Positions 26,284-34,602 are shown, counted from the first letter of the stretch. The stretch: DNA of 48,968 nt from Alphaproteobacteria bacterium (GCA_017533325.1 JAFXIF010000003.1:1-48968); one strand, 5' to 3'. The notes: generated by a model from the letters alone, not told the origin. Numbers and translations are program-made.

Positions 26284-27198
26284 ATGGTTTACTTAATGCT
26301 GATTATCGGGTTATCATTGCTTGTTTGGGGCGGAAATTTGCTTGTTGACGGATCGGTCGGGGTGGCAAAAAAAATGGGGCTTTCCTCTCTTGTCATCGGG
26401 CTTGTTTTAGTTGGATTCGGCACCTCAACACCGGAATTATTAGCCTCCCTTCTTTCGGTTTTAAAAGGGTCAAACGGGATTGCCCTCGGGAATGTTATCG
26501 GATCAAACATTGCCAATATCTTGCTTGTTTTAGGGGCTGCTGCCGTTATTCATCCGGTTAAAATTGATATTAAAGATTTTAAACGAGACGGCTTTTTCTT
26601 AATGCTTGCCAGTATCATGGTTGTTGCAAGTGTTTATTTTGGCATCATTAACAGAGTAATCGGATTTATTTTAGTCAGCACACTGATCGGATATGTTTTT
26701 TATTGTTATAAAACTGACAAAAAAAATCATCAAGACGAGGAAAAAGAACCAACCAAAATGTCTCTTACAAAAGCTTTAATTTTAAGTTTTGTCGGGATCT
26801 GCTTAACCATGCTGGGTGCCAAATTTTTAGTTGACAATGCGATTTTGCTGGCCCGTATGTGGGGCGTTTCTGAAGCTGTTATCGGCTTAACCATCGTTGC
26901 GGTCGGCACTTCATTACCGGAACTTGCCGCTTCTATGACTGCGTCATTTAAAAAAGAAAACGGCGTTGCTTTTGGAAATGTTGTCGGGAGCAATATTTAT
27001 AATGCGTTATTTATTTTAGGTACTGTCGCTCTTATTTTACCGATTAAAATTGAAGAAAGTATGCGAATTGACTCTCTGATAATGTTATTGGTTGCATTTG
27101 TTTTAACAGGTGTCGCCTTTTGGAAAAAATGTTTTTCAAGAACAATCGGCTTTTTATTCTTATGTTCTTATGCCGCTTATATTTGGTATTTATTTTAA
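26284..27198 (+). CDS. Calcium/sodium antiporter (CaCA family, YrbG-like)
   Basis: This inner-membrane exchanger has the two inverted alpha-repeats of the CaCA superfamily: GTSTPELLASLL with GNVIGSNIANILLVLG (about residues 40-85) and GTSLPELAASMT with GNVVGSNIYNALFILG (about 205-250). The Glu of each PEL motif binds the cation. About ten membrane helices with a short charged loop in the middle (DKKNHQDEEKEPTK) and 304 aa match the bacterial YrbG/CaxA type. AGAGGA precedes the ATG. mnmA follows after 12 bp and is likely co-transcribed, although the functions are unrelated. Confidence 0.9.
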   Translation: MVYLMLIIGLSLLVWGGNLLVDGSVGVAKKMGLSSLVIGLVLVGFGTSTPELLASLLSVLKGSNGIALGNVIGSNIANILLVLGAAAVIHPVKIDIKDFKRDGFFLMLASIMVVASVYFGIINRVIGFILVSTLIGYVFYCYKTDKKNHQDEEKEPTKMSLTKALILSFVGICLTMLGAKFLVDNAILLARMWGVSEAVIGLTIVAVGTSLPELAASMTASFKKENGVAFGNVVGSNIYNALFILGTVALILPIKIEESMRIDSLIMLLVAFVLTGVAFWKKCFSRTIGFLFLCSYAAYIWYLF

Positions 27199-27210
27199 AG
27201 GAGTTTATCA

Positions 27211-28275
27211 ATGAAACAAGTTGCAATCGGTTTAAGCGGCGGCGTTGATTCCACTTTAACGGCTTTACTTTTAAAAGAGCAAGGGTTTAATGTTGTAGGC
27301 ATCAGTATGTCCATTTATAATAAAGACATTCCCAATTTAAAAGAAGCCATTAATTCTTGTTATGGCCCGACTGAGAAAGAAGATTATAAAATCATCCAAG
27401 AATGGGCAAAAAATTATGGCATTGACTCCGTTATTCTTGATTGCTCCGAAGAATATAAACAAACGGTTTTAAGATATTTTAAAGAAGCCTATTTATCAGG
27501 GACAACACCAAATCCATGCATCAAATGCAATGCTGAAATGAAGTTTGGATTGCTTCTTGATCGCGCTAAAAAAGAAGGGCTTAAATTTGATTATTTTGCC
27601 ACCGGTCATTATGCTAATATTGAAGAAAAAAACGGGCGCTTTATTTTAAAAAAAGGAAAAGACGAAAAAAAAGATCAAAGTTATTTTTTATATCGACTGA
27701 GCCAAGAACAATTATCTAAAACACTTTTTCCCTTAGGGAATTTCACAAAAGAAGAAGTGCGTCAAATGGCTCTCGAAAGAAACATTCCCGTTGCCGAAAA
27801 AAAAGATAGTCAGGATTTTTACAGCGGAGATTATAAAGACTTATTAGAGCAACAACCAAAAACCGGCGTTATCAGACATATTAATGGTAAAATTTTGGGA
27901 AAACATGAGGGCTTTTTTAATTACACCATCGGACAACGAAAAGGCCTTGGCATTGCACATCCCGTCCCATTATTTGTTGTTGAATTGGATGCTGAAAATA
28001 ATGAAGTTATCGTGGCTCCAAAAGAAGCGACATTTTCAAAAAAATGCAAAGCAAATGATGTTGTTTGGGGCGGAATTGAAGTGAAAGAAAATACCCCTCT
28101 ACCCGTTATGGCAAAATACCGTTCAGCCGGCAGAGCCGTTCCGGCAACGCTTATTCGCCTTTCCGATTCGGAAATTGAAGTTGTTTTTGATGAAGAACAA
28201 AGCTCTCTCACAAAAGGCAAATCCGTTGTTTGCTATCAAGATGATTGTGTTATCTGCGGAGGCGTAATTGTTTAA
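27211..28275 (+). CDS. MnmA-like tRNA 2-thiouridylase, variant lacking the second catalytic Cys
   Basis: MnmA adenylates U34 of tRNA-Lys, -Glu and -Gln and replaces O2 with sulfur. Seen here are the PP-loop SGGVDS at residues 9-14, NPCIKCN with Cys103 and Cys106, FATGHYA and KKDQSYFLYRL, followed by the C-terminal beta domains. In canonical MnmA a second Cys sits in a DSxxICF motif (E. coli Cys199). Here the stretch reads KDSQDFYSGD, so Tyr204 takes that place. Extra Cys occur at the C-terminus (CYQDDCVICGG). A CxxC pair plus additional Cys might hold an iron-sulfur cluster, as in TtuA/NcsA-like thiolases. It may be a divergent paralogue. The ribosome site is AAAGGAG. Confidence 0.85.
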   Translation: MKQVAIGLSGGVDSTLTALLLKEQGFNVVGISMSIYNKDIPNLKEAINSCYGPTEKEDYKIIQEWAKNYGIDSVILDCSEEYKQTVLRYFKEAYLSGTTPNPCIKCNAEMKFGLLLDRAKKEGLKFDYFATGHYANIEEKNGRFILKKGKDEKKDQSYFLYRLSQEQLSKTLFPLGNFTKEEVRQMALERNIPVAEKKDSQDFYSGDYKDLLEQQPKTGVIRHINGKILGKHEGFFNYTIGQRKGLGIAHPVPLFVVELDAENNEVIVAPKEATFSKKCKANDVVWGGIEVKENTPLPVMAKYRSAGRAVPATLIRLSDSEIEVVFDEEQSSLTKGKSVVCYQDDCVICGGVIV

Positions 28276-28311
28276 AAAACTATATAAATTAAAAAAAAAG
28301 TATTTTTACTA

Positions 28312-29223
28312 TCACCCATTTGCTTTATTTATTAAAAAATCAATAAATTTCTTCAATGCAGCTGTCAACAAATTATGCTTATCAATATTTATTTCAGAAA
28401 ATGTTTTCCCATTTGGCAAACGATATTTTTCATCTTTTAACATATTAAGCAACAAATTAACCGATTCACCCTCTTTTGCAGCCCATAAACTTCCACCTAA
28501 AACATCCTGACAAGCAACAGCAAAATTTTGATCAATAAAATTAAGCCCGGAGACATAGGAACGAATTGTTCCATAACCTAAAGAATATCCGCCTTCGCCC
28601 AGATAATTTTGAAATCCTTTTTTATTTCTTTGTATATCTATTCTTAATGAAACATAAGACGGCGTTTGCATAGATTCCTGTCTCTCACTTTTTTTAGATA
28701 AAAAAGAAGGAAGCATCGCATTATGAAAATCAGTCAAAGTATCATCACTTTCTTGTTTAACACCATTAATAACACAATTTGTTGTGTCCACCCTTTCAGA
28801 ACGATTCATCAGAGAAGAGCATGCCTCCAAACTCTCTATACAGCATTTTTTCTCACTATCCAATATCAAAGGACAATTTTTAATACTACTCACCAAAACA
28901 CTTATTTTTACACTATCATCAATAACATCAGATGAAGCCAATAGTATTTCCCACATTTTTGTTTGTGTTTGACACCATTCAACCAATTCTGAATCCGCCT
29001 CAAAAACATATTTTGATTTTTCATTTAAAAAATTTTCAAAAGGATCATCAGAGGATATCTCAAATTTTTCACGTTCAATCAAAAAACGAACAATCATTTG
29101 ATGGCGCCCTAATGAAAAAGAAGGATTTACAGATTCTTTTAAAATCTCTCGACCAACCGGGGCAGGCAAAACATTTGAACTTATTAAGCATCTAATCCAT
29201 ATATCAAAAGCATTTTCAATCAT
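28312..29223 (-). CDS. Unrecognised 303-aa protein with an integrase-core-like C-terminal module
   Basis: Residues 1-215 match nothing I know: no signal peptide, and a Cys-containing middle (KNCPLILDSEKKCCIESLEAC). The last 80 residues, with YGTIRSYVSGLNFID, then LLNMLKDEKYR and HNLLTAALKKFIDFL, have the layout of the small helical module in the two genes on the other side of the intergenic region: start helix with T-I-x-x-Y, a middle helix, then N-x-x-x-A-L-K-x-F-I-x-F-L. That layout recalls the SAM-like core-binding domain of tyrosine recombinases. ATG at 29223 has AAAGGAAAGG upstream. It is convergent with mnmA and divergent from the HNH-like gene. Confidence 0.7.
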   Translation of the reverse strand: MIENAFDIWIRCLISSNVLPAPVGREILKESVNPSFSLGRHQMIVRFLIEREKFEISSDDPFENFLNEKSKYVFEADSELVEWCQTQTKMWEILLASSDVIDDSVKISVLVSSIKNCPLILDSEKKCCIESLEACSSLMNRSERVDTTNCVINGVKQESDDTLTDFHNAMLPSFLSKKSERQESMQTPSYVSLRIDIQRNKKGFQNYLGEGGYSLGYGTIRSYVSGLNFIDQNFAVACQDVLGGSLWAAKEGESVNLLLNMLKDEKYRLPNGKTFSEINIDKHNLLTAALKKFIDFLINKANG

Positions 29224-29404
29224 CTTTTTAAACCTTTCCTTTTTTTCTATCCCGATTCGTTATTTTAGCAGAAAAAAATTCATTTTGCAACAAAAAAATC
29301 AACAAAATCAAAATTCACTCAATATATAATGCATTTAATAAAATTAAAAAATAATAACAAAATCATAATGTTATAAAATTTTAAAAGTTACCAAGAAAAA
29401 ACGC

Positions 29405-29433
29405 TTGATTTTTTATTTTAGTTTTGTTATGTT
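29405..29433 (+). promoter_or_regulatory. Candidate promoter of the HNH-like operon
   Basis: TTGATT (29405-29410), 17 bp, TATGTT (29428-29433). The -10 overlaps a tandem TTGTTATG/TTTGTTATG repeat (29424-29440). The rest of the 268-bp divergent spacer is A+T-rich without other clear signals. Confidence 0.35.
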
Positions 29434-29491
29434 TGTTATGTTTTAAACAAAAACACCCATTGTAAAAGTAACAAAATAAAGGATAAACAAA

Positions 29492-30415
29492 ATGAATAAT
29501 AACTCTCTTTTAGTCATTTATCAAGATGAAGAAAGACTGATAAAATATTTTAATGACTGTATTAAAAACTTAATCCCAAGACTTACAAGAAAACACAAGC
29601 CCAAATTTTGCACTTGTTGTAAGCGTCCCGTTCCAAAACAAATTCAAGCCGCTCATAAAGTCGGATTTGATAGAAAAAGATTAATAAAGAAAACAATACA
29701 AAAATTATCTTCCCCTTTTTTAGAAAACTATAAAAAAGTTAATCTGGATAATGTTTATAATGAATTAGTCAACATTCATAAAAATCCAAAACTTTATAAT
29801 TTTATTTGCAGCAAATGTCATAATTTTATTGATAAAAACATTAATAAAAATATAGAAATCTCCAACATGCAACTTGTTTGGGACACAGACTTTGCCGCTT
29901 TTTTAAAAATAATTGGTCTTGAGGATAAAACTATTTCTCATTACACAAAAACAATGCCATCTTATTTAGAGAATACGTTTGGTGTAAAAATCTTTCATAT
30001 TTCAAACCCAAAAGACATTCAAACACTTATTCAGGTGCTTGACACGAATGACATTTGGATTAAAAAGAATGAAACCAGCAATAATCTTTATAGCTGCGCG
30101 CTTAAACAGTATCTTACATTTTCACAATCCAAAGAAATAAGATTTTTAAATTTCTTAAAAAACAAAGGAATAACAGAAGAATTTTCTTATCACTACGCCT
30201 TCTTCTCCTCTTTTTACATAAAAGAAAAATTTAACATTAATCTTTACGACATTAAAACCCCACAAGAAGGAGTGCAACAACTCAAGCATTTACTCGAAAT
30301 CCAAGAGTTTAAAGAACTTAATCAAAAAAGAGACAATATATATATCGATACAATCGGACATTATATCTCATTTTTAGAAGAAGAAACAAACCACTTAACA
30401 GAAAGAGGAATTTAA
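29492..30415 (+). CDS. HNH-like zinc protein with two integrase-core-like modules
   Basis: The N-terminal half looks like an HNH nuclease: Cys40-x2-Cys43, then QAAHKVGFDRKRLI with His55, a 40-residue helical insert and Cys106-x2-Cys109-His110 (FICSKCHNFID). The Cys and His set could bind zinc, and AAH plus the last His fit HNH catalytic positions. The C-terminal half contains two copies of a helical module of about 80 residues: about 131-213 (DKTISHYTKTMPSYL ... LYSCALKQYLTF) and 214-300 (SYHYAFFSSFYIKEKF ... IDTIGHYISFL). Such modules in restriction-type proteins are thought to bind DNA. It overlaps no gene and is followed after 3 bp by a single-module gene. Nuclease activity is inferred. 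Confidence 0.72.
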   Translation: MNNNSLLVIYQDEERLIKYFNDCIKNLIPRLTRKHKPKFCTCCKRPVPKQIQAAHKVGFDRKRLIKKTIQKLSSPFLENYKKVNLDNVYNELVNIHKNPKLYNFICSKCHNFIDKNINKNIEISNMQLVWDTDFAAFLKIIGLEDKTISHYTKTMPSYLENTFGVKIFHISNPKDIQTLIQVLDTNDIWIKKNETSNNLYSCALKQYLTFSQSKEIRFLNFLKNKGITEEFSYHYAFFSSFYIKEKFNINLYDIKTPQEGVQQLKHLLEIQEFKELNQKRDNIYIDTIGHYISFLEEETNHLTERGI

Positions 30416-30418
30416 ACA

Positions 30419-30700
30419 ATGCCACATACAACAACAAACATTTCATTTGAAGAGTATTTAAAACTTAAACCGCTCTCCCCCAAAACAATCAGAATGTATA
30501 ACAAAGATTTACCATCCTATCTTCAAACTTATTTTGCAATTGACTTATATAAACTCACAACATCAACGGCAGCAAAAAATGCTTTTGATTTAGTCAAAAA
30601 ACATCCATTCTTTTTTGACTTTACAAACAAAATAGCTCATAACGCATATTCAGCCGGATTTAATCATTACATTCGGTATTTAAGATTTTTGGAAATGTAA
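30419..30700 (+). CDS. 93-aa stand-alone integrase-core-like module
   Basis: Nearly the whole protein is one copy of the module seen twice in the upstream HNH-like protein: SPKTIRMYNKDLPSYLQTYF, then TTSTAAKNAFDLVKKH, then NAYSAGFNHYIRYLRFLEM. The first part matches the HNH protein's DKTISHYTKTMPSYLENTF well. It has no catalytic domain, so it is not a recombinase. AGAGGA lies inside the end of the upstream gene and the ATG follows 3 bp after its stop, so both are translated from one mRNA. A DNA-binding partner or regulator of the HNH-like protein is plausible. Confidence 0.7.
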   Translation: MPHTTTNISFEEYLKLKPLSPKTIRMYNKDLPSYLQTYFAIDLYKLTTSTAAKNAFDLVKKHPFFFDFTNKIAHNAYSAGFNHYIRYLRFLEM

Positions 30701-30821
30701 AATTTCCAATTCGTTAACAGTCAGGCGGTTTTCCTTTCACCGTAAGTCAGTTGACTGTTAAAAAAGGGATTTATTCTCCTTATATCCCTTTATTTGCATG
30801 TAATATTCTTTGTCATATTAC
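30691..30821. repeat. Run of four hairpins after the HNH-like operon
   Basis: In order: GGAAAT/ATTTCC spanning the stop codon (30691-30707); 10-bp perfect arms TTAACAGTCA (30714-30723) / TGACTGTTAA (30752-30761) with an inner CGGT/ACCG stem (30726-30729 / 30739-30742); GGGAT/ATCCC (30766-30788) followed by T residues; and GTAATA/TATTAC (30800-30821). A gpmI terminator follows. The third could be the operon's terminator; the second looks like a structured RNA or protein site. Confidence 0.6.
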
Positions 30822-30825
30822 TCCT

Positions 30826-30867
30826 TAAAAAAAACACCCTGCAAGTAACTTGCAAGGTGTTTTTTTG
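30826..30867. terminator. Strong bidirectional terminator next to gpmI
   Basis: A-run, ACACC, inner GCAAG/CTTGC stem, GGTGT and T-run. It lies 14 bp past the gpmI stop (minus strand) and also faces the HNH-like operon. Confidence 0.8.
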
Positions 30868-30880
30868 TTATCAGGTAAAC

Positions 30881-32410
30881 TTATTTTTCAATTAATGAAA
30901 CACCGGTCATGTCACTTGGTTGAGCGATATTCATGATTTCAAGAAGTGTCGGCGCAACATCTGCTAAACATCCTTCTTTCAAACCCTTAACCCCATGCGC
31001 ATTCACAAGAACCGCCATGACGGGCGTATTCGTATGCGCCGTATAAGGCGCTCCTGTTGTTTCATCTTTCATGCGTTCGGCATTCCCATGGTCGGCAGTA
31101 ACAAAAATAGCGCCGTCTTTTGCTTTAACCGCCTCAACAACTCTTCCTAAACAAGCATCCACCGTTTCAACAGCTTTCACGGCCGCTTCCATCACGCCGG
31201 TATGCCCCACCATATCTCCATTGGCATAGTTTACGATAATCACATCAAACTTATCATCATTAATAGCCTCAACCAATTTATCCGTTACTTCAATCGCAGA
31301 CATTTCCGGTTTCAAATCATAGGTTGCCACTTTCGGACTTGGAACCAAAATGCGTTCTTCATTCGGGAACAATGTTTCTTTTCCGCCATTAAAAAAGAAA
31401 GTGACATGCGCATATTTTTCCGTTTCGGCAATACGCAATTGTTTCAATCCGTTTTGAGCCACAACTTCGCCAAAAATATTGGTTAATTCTTCCGGTGGGA
31501 ACAAAACTTTAAGCCACTTATTATGTTCAACGGAATATTCCGTCATGGCAACAGCTTTTTCAAATTTCACCACACGCGAGCGAGGAGCTGCTTCAAAATC
31601 CGGTTGCAATAAAATACGGGTAATTTCTCTGGCCCTGTCTGAACGATAGTTTGCCATAATTAACCCATCACCATCTTGCATGCCTTGATAATCCCCGATC
31701 ACACACGGGATAATAAATTCATCAAAAACTTTTTCTTCATAAGAAGCGCTAATAGCACTTTCAGCCGTTTCAAAACGTTTCCCTTTTGCTTCAACAAGCG
31801 CTTGATAAGCAAGCTCAATTCTTTCCCATCTGTTATCACGATCCATGGCATAATAACGACCTGAAATTGTTGCAATTTTAACATTTAAACAATCCGCCAA
31901 CGCCTCAGATAATTCTTTGACAAATCCAAGACCGGAATCAGGAGCCGTATCTCTTCCATCCATAAAGCAGTGAAGCCATACTTTGATTCCTGCTTCATTT
32001 AAAATTTTGGCAAGCGCAATAATATGCGTTTGTTGGGCATGAACACCGCCATGACCAACCAATCCCATCAAATGACAAGCGCCCCCTGTTTTTTTAAGCC
32101 CGTCAATCAAATCAAGCAAAACAAGATTCGAATTTAATGTTTTCGTTTCAATGGCTTTATCAATGCGGGGTAAATCTTGCAATACCACACGCCCTGCCCC
32201 TAAATTCGTGTGTCCCACTTCGGAGTTACCCATTTGACCCGCAGGCAACCCGACATCTAATCCGGATGTTTTAAGCATTGTTGTCGGATATTCTTTAATT
32301 AAATTATGCCAAACAGGGGTATTTCCTGTTTCAATCGCATTATTTTCTTTTTCAGCGCGATATCCCCAGCCATCTAAAATACAAAGCACAACAGGTTTTT
32401 GTCTTGTCAT
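30881..32410 (-). CDS. gpmI: 2,3-bisphosphoglycerate-independent phosphoglycerate mutase
   Basis: GpmI interconverts 3- and 2-phosphoglycerate in glycolysis and gluconeogenesis using two manganese ions. The alkaline-phosphatase-type site is complete: LCILDGWG at the N-terminus, the phospho-Ser in QMGNSEVGH, DGRDTAP in the transferase domain, and TADHGNAE plus HTNTPV near the C-terminus. The length of 509 aa is standard. It is transcribed alone, with AAAGGAAAG before the ATG and a strong terminator after. Confidence 0.96.
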   Translation of the reverse strand: MTRQKPVVLCILDGWGYRAEKENNAIETGNTPVWHNLIKEYPTTMLKTSGLDVGLPAGQMGNSEVGHTNLGAGRVVLQDLPRIDKAIETKTLNSNLVLLDLIDGLKKTGGACHLMGLVGHGGVHAQQTHIIALAKILNEAGIKVWLHCFMDGRDTAPDSGLGFVKELSEALADCLNVKIATISGRYYAMDRDNRWERIELAYQALVEAKGKRFETAESAISASYEEKVFDEFIIPCVIGDYQGMQDGDGLIMANYRSDRAREITRILLQPDFEAAPRSRVVKFEKAVAMTEYSVEHNKWLKVLFPPEELTNIFGEVVAQNGLKQLRIAETEKYAHVTFFFNGGKETLFPNEERILVPSPKVATYDLKPEMSAIEVTDKLVEAINDDKFDVIIVNYANGDMVGHTGVMEAAVKAVETVDACLGRVVEAVKAKDGAIFVTADHGNAERMKDETTGAPYTAHTNTPVMAVLVNAHGVKGLKEGCLADVAPTLLEIMNIAQPSDMTGVSLIEK

Positions 32411-32542
32411 TTTCTTTCCTTTCTAAATTTTATCATTCATAAAAAATGAATGTTTTTCATTTTAAAAATGTCAACTCTTTTATTTATATTGAATCAATGT
32501 TGTGCATTATAAAGTAAAAAGATAAAAAAGTGTATTATTTTT

Positions 32543-32571
32543 TTGATTTTTCTTAAAAAAAAGACTATAAT
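32543..32571 (+). promoter_or_regulatory. Promoter of the U32 peptidase gene
   Basis: TTGATT (32543-32548), 17 bp, perfect TATAAT (32566-32571), 39 bp before the ATG. Confidence 0.65.
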
Positions 32572-32609
32572 ATGCGCTAATTAAACCAGATAGACAAAGG
32601 ACAAAAAAA

Positions 32610-33902
32610 ATGCAAACACAAAAAAAACCGGAACTTTTGCTCCCTGCCGGCTCACTCAATCGATTAAAAACTGCGTTTTTATATGGCGCAGATGCCGTTT
32701 ATGCCGGTATGCCCGGTATATGCTTAAGAAACAAAATTTCTTTTACGGCAGAAGAAATGAAAGAAGGCATTGAATATGCTCACCAGCTTGGCAAAAAAGT
32801 TTATTTAACCGTTAATTTATTTACCCATAATAAAGACATTGAAAAAATTGAAAACTTCATCACTTTATTAAAAGATTTAAATCCAGATGGCGTTATTGTG
32901 GCAGACCCAGGTATTTTTGCCCGTATTCAAGAAGAAATCCCCACCCTTCCCCTTCATATTTCAACACAAGCAAACGTTTGTTCAACTTTAACCGTTAACT
33001 TTTGGAAAAAACAAGGGGCAAGTCTTTGCGTTTTAGGGCGCGAAGTGCCGTTAACGGAAATTAAAGAAATCAGAGAACAATGTCCTGATATTAAAATTGA
33101 AACATTCATTCATGGTGCTTTATGTGTCAGTTATTCCGGTCGATGCTTGCTTTCAAATTTTATGACGGGAAGAAGCGCCAATAAAGGAAATTGCGCCCAT
33201 TCTTGCAGATGGCGTTATAAAATATATGAATCAGAACCCGTTCATCCAAATCCATCCTCAACTTATTATATTGAAGAAGAAACAAGAGCGGGTGAATTAA
33301 TGCAAATTGATGAAGATGAGAATGGCACATACATTATGAACTCCAGAGATTTATGTTGGCTTCCCCGTTTAAATGAATTGCTCCCCATCGGAATCGATTC
33401 ATTTAAAATTGAAGGACGCAATAAATCAGAATATTATGCCGCCATTACAGCCAGAACTTATCGCCATGCCAGTGATGATTGGTTTAATGACCCAAAAAAT
33501 TGGAATCCGGATAAATATATGGAAGAATTAATGACCCTACAATCCCGCGGATATACAGTCGGATTTTTGGACGGCAACGCCGGCCCTGAAGCGCATAATT
33601 ATGATGTTTCGGCAAGTGACGGCACTTGGCGTTATGCCGGTCTTGTTAAAGGAGAAAAAGAAGGCCGAATTATTATGGAAATTAAACATAAAATCCAAAA
33701 AGGAATGGTCTTAGAATTTTTATCTCCTTATCAATTAGATCCGATTAAAATCACGGTTGATGAACTCTATGATCACAGAACCGGCGCCGAAACGGAAGAA
33801 ATATCCTCCGGTCATTTAGGGCAATCCGTTGAAATTCCAATAGAAAATAACTTGATTAAATTATTGCCGGCACTCACGGTGGTCAGAACAAAAATCGGTT
33901 AA
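32610..33902 (+). CDS. trhP: U32-family protein TrhP, tRNA U34 hydroxylation
   Basis: U32 'peptidases' of the YegQ/TrhP type are needed to make 5-hydroxyuridine at the wobble position of several tRNAs. The TIM-barrel start ELLLPAGSLNRLKTAF and AVYAG are typical. The Cys cluster ETFIHGALCVSYSGRCLLS then GNCAHSCRW is the family signature and probably holds an iron-sulfur cluster. GIDSFKIEGRNKSEYYAA follows, and the C-terminal beta domain completes 430 aa, close to the E. coli 453. The related RlhA and UbiU/UbiV share the core, so the exact substrate is inferred from overall motif order. Confidence 0.85.
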   Translation: MQTQKKPELLLPAGSLNRLKTAFLYGADAVYAGMPGICLRNKISFTAEEMKEGIEYAHQLGKKVYLTVNLFTHNKDIEKIENFITLLKDLNPDGVIVADPGIFARIQEEIPTLPLHISTQANVCSTLTVNFWKKQGASLCVLGREVPLTEIKEIREQCPDIKIETFIHGALCVSYSGRCLLSNFMTGRSANKGNCAHSCRWRYKIYESEPVHPNPSSTYYIEEETRAGELMQIDEDENGTYIMNSRDLCWLPRLNELLPIGIDSFKIEGRNKSEYYAAITARTYRHASDDWFNDPKNWNPDKYMEELMTLQSRGYTVGFLDGNAGPEAHNYDVSASDGTWRYAGLVKGEKEGRIIMEIKHKIQKGMVLEFLSPYQLDPIKITVDELYDHRTGAETEEISSGHLGQSVEIPIENNLIKLLPALTVVRTKIG

Positions 33903-33930
33903 AAACTTATCATTTTCCGAATCGCATTTT

Positions 33931-33967
33931 TTAAAGAGAAAAATTTTTTGTTTTTCTCTTTTTTTTA
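33931..33967 (+). terminator. Terminator of trhP
   Basis: An 11-bp stem AAAGAGAAAAA (33933-33943) / TTTTTCTCTTT (33951-33961) followed by more T residues, about 30 bp past the stop. Confidence 0.75.
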
Positions 33968-34071
33968 CCTTGAAATATAATTTTATATTAACAAAGAGTT
34001 AATAATTTACTTTTTATTAATATTTTTGAAAAAAATAACTTTTCTTTTTTTATAAAACCATCAAAAATTAA

Positions 34072-34100
34072 TTGAATTAACTAACAATTTATTTTATATT
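34072..34100 (+). promoter_or_regulatory. Promoter of the DUF2934 gene
   Basis: TTGAAT (34072-34077), 17 bp, TATATT (34095-34100), 38 bp before the ATG at 34139. Confidence 0.5.
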
Positions 34101-34138
34101 TTAGTTGTGTTTCACATTTATTAGAGGAGTTTTTTACT

Positions 34139-34555
34139 ATGAAGAAATACACAAATGAAGAAGAAATCCGCTTGACGGCTTATTATATGTGGGAAGAATC
34201 CGGTCGTCCTTGGGGTCAAGAAAATGAATTTTGGCAAAAAGCTTGTGACAAATTAATGAATTCAAAAGCTTCTTGCAAAACAACAAAATGTGCCACAAAA
34301 AAATGCACGGGCAAAACAAATGCAAAAGCTGCTACTTCAAAAACAAACAAATCAGCAACAAACACAAAAACAACATCAAAAGCTAAAACAAATTTAAAAT
34401 CCGTTGCTGCTCATACAACTATCAAATCAAATGCAGCCATCAATAATGCTTATGGTTTTAAATCAAATGTTTCTGCTTTGAAATCAAAAGTTTCATTAAA
34501 CTCAAACATCAACTCAAACTTGATTGGTAAAAACAATAAAAAATCATTAATCTAA
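34139..34555 (+). CDS. DUF2934 protein with histone H1-like basic tail
   Basis: Residues 4-41 match the DUF2934 pattern: EEEIRLTAYYMWEESGRPWG, then ENEFWQKACDKLM. The rest, about 97 residues, is almost only Lys, Ser, Thr, Ala and Asn, with several Cys near its start (ASCKTTKCATKKC), and resembles the tail of bacterial histone H1-like proteins. It has no signal peptide. A strong ribosome site (AGAGGAG) and its own promoter and terminator suggest a well-expressed small protein. Binding of nucleic acid through the tail is an inference; the role of DUF2934 is unknown. Confidence 0.75.
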   Translation: MKKYTNEEEIRLTAYYMWEESGRPWGQENEFWQKACDKLMNSKASCKTTKCATKKCTGKTNAKAATSKTNKSATNTKTTSKAKTNLKSVAAHTTIKSNAAINNAYGFKSNVSALKSKVSLNSNINSNLIGKNNKKSLI

Positions 34556-34568
34556 TTGAATGATTCAA

Positions 34569-34602
34569 GAAAAAAAAGCGGCTTTTAAGCCGCTTTTTTT
34601 TA
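34569..34602. terminator. Bidirectional terminator
   Basis: AAAAAAGCGGCTT and its exact complement AAGCCGCTTTTTT with a two-base centre, between the DUF2934 gene (plus) and the regulator gene (minus). Confidence 0.85.

Noticed and set aside
30419..30700. Truncated tyrosine recombinase
   Set aside because: Only the core-binding-like module is present, with a proper start, stop and ribosome site, and similar modules occur in its neighbours; no catalytic remnants lie downstream.
32441..32459. CATTCAT/ATGAATG hairpin before gpmI as a riboswitch
   Set aside because: A single 7-bp A+T-rich stem without any known aptamer features; most likely chance in A+T-rich DNA.
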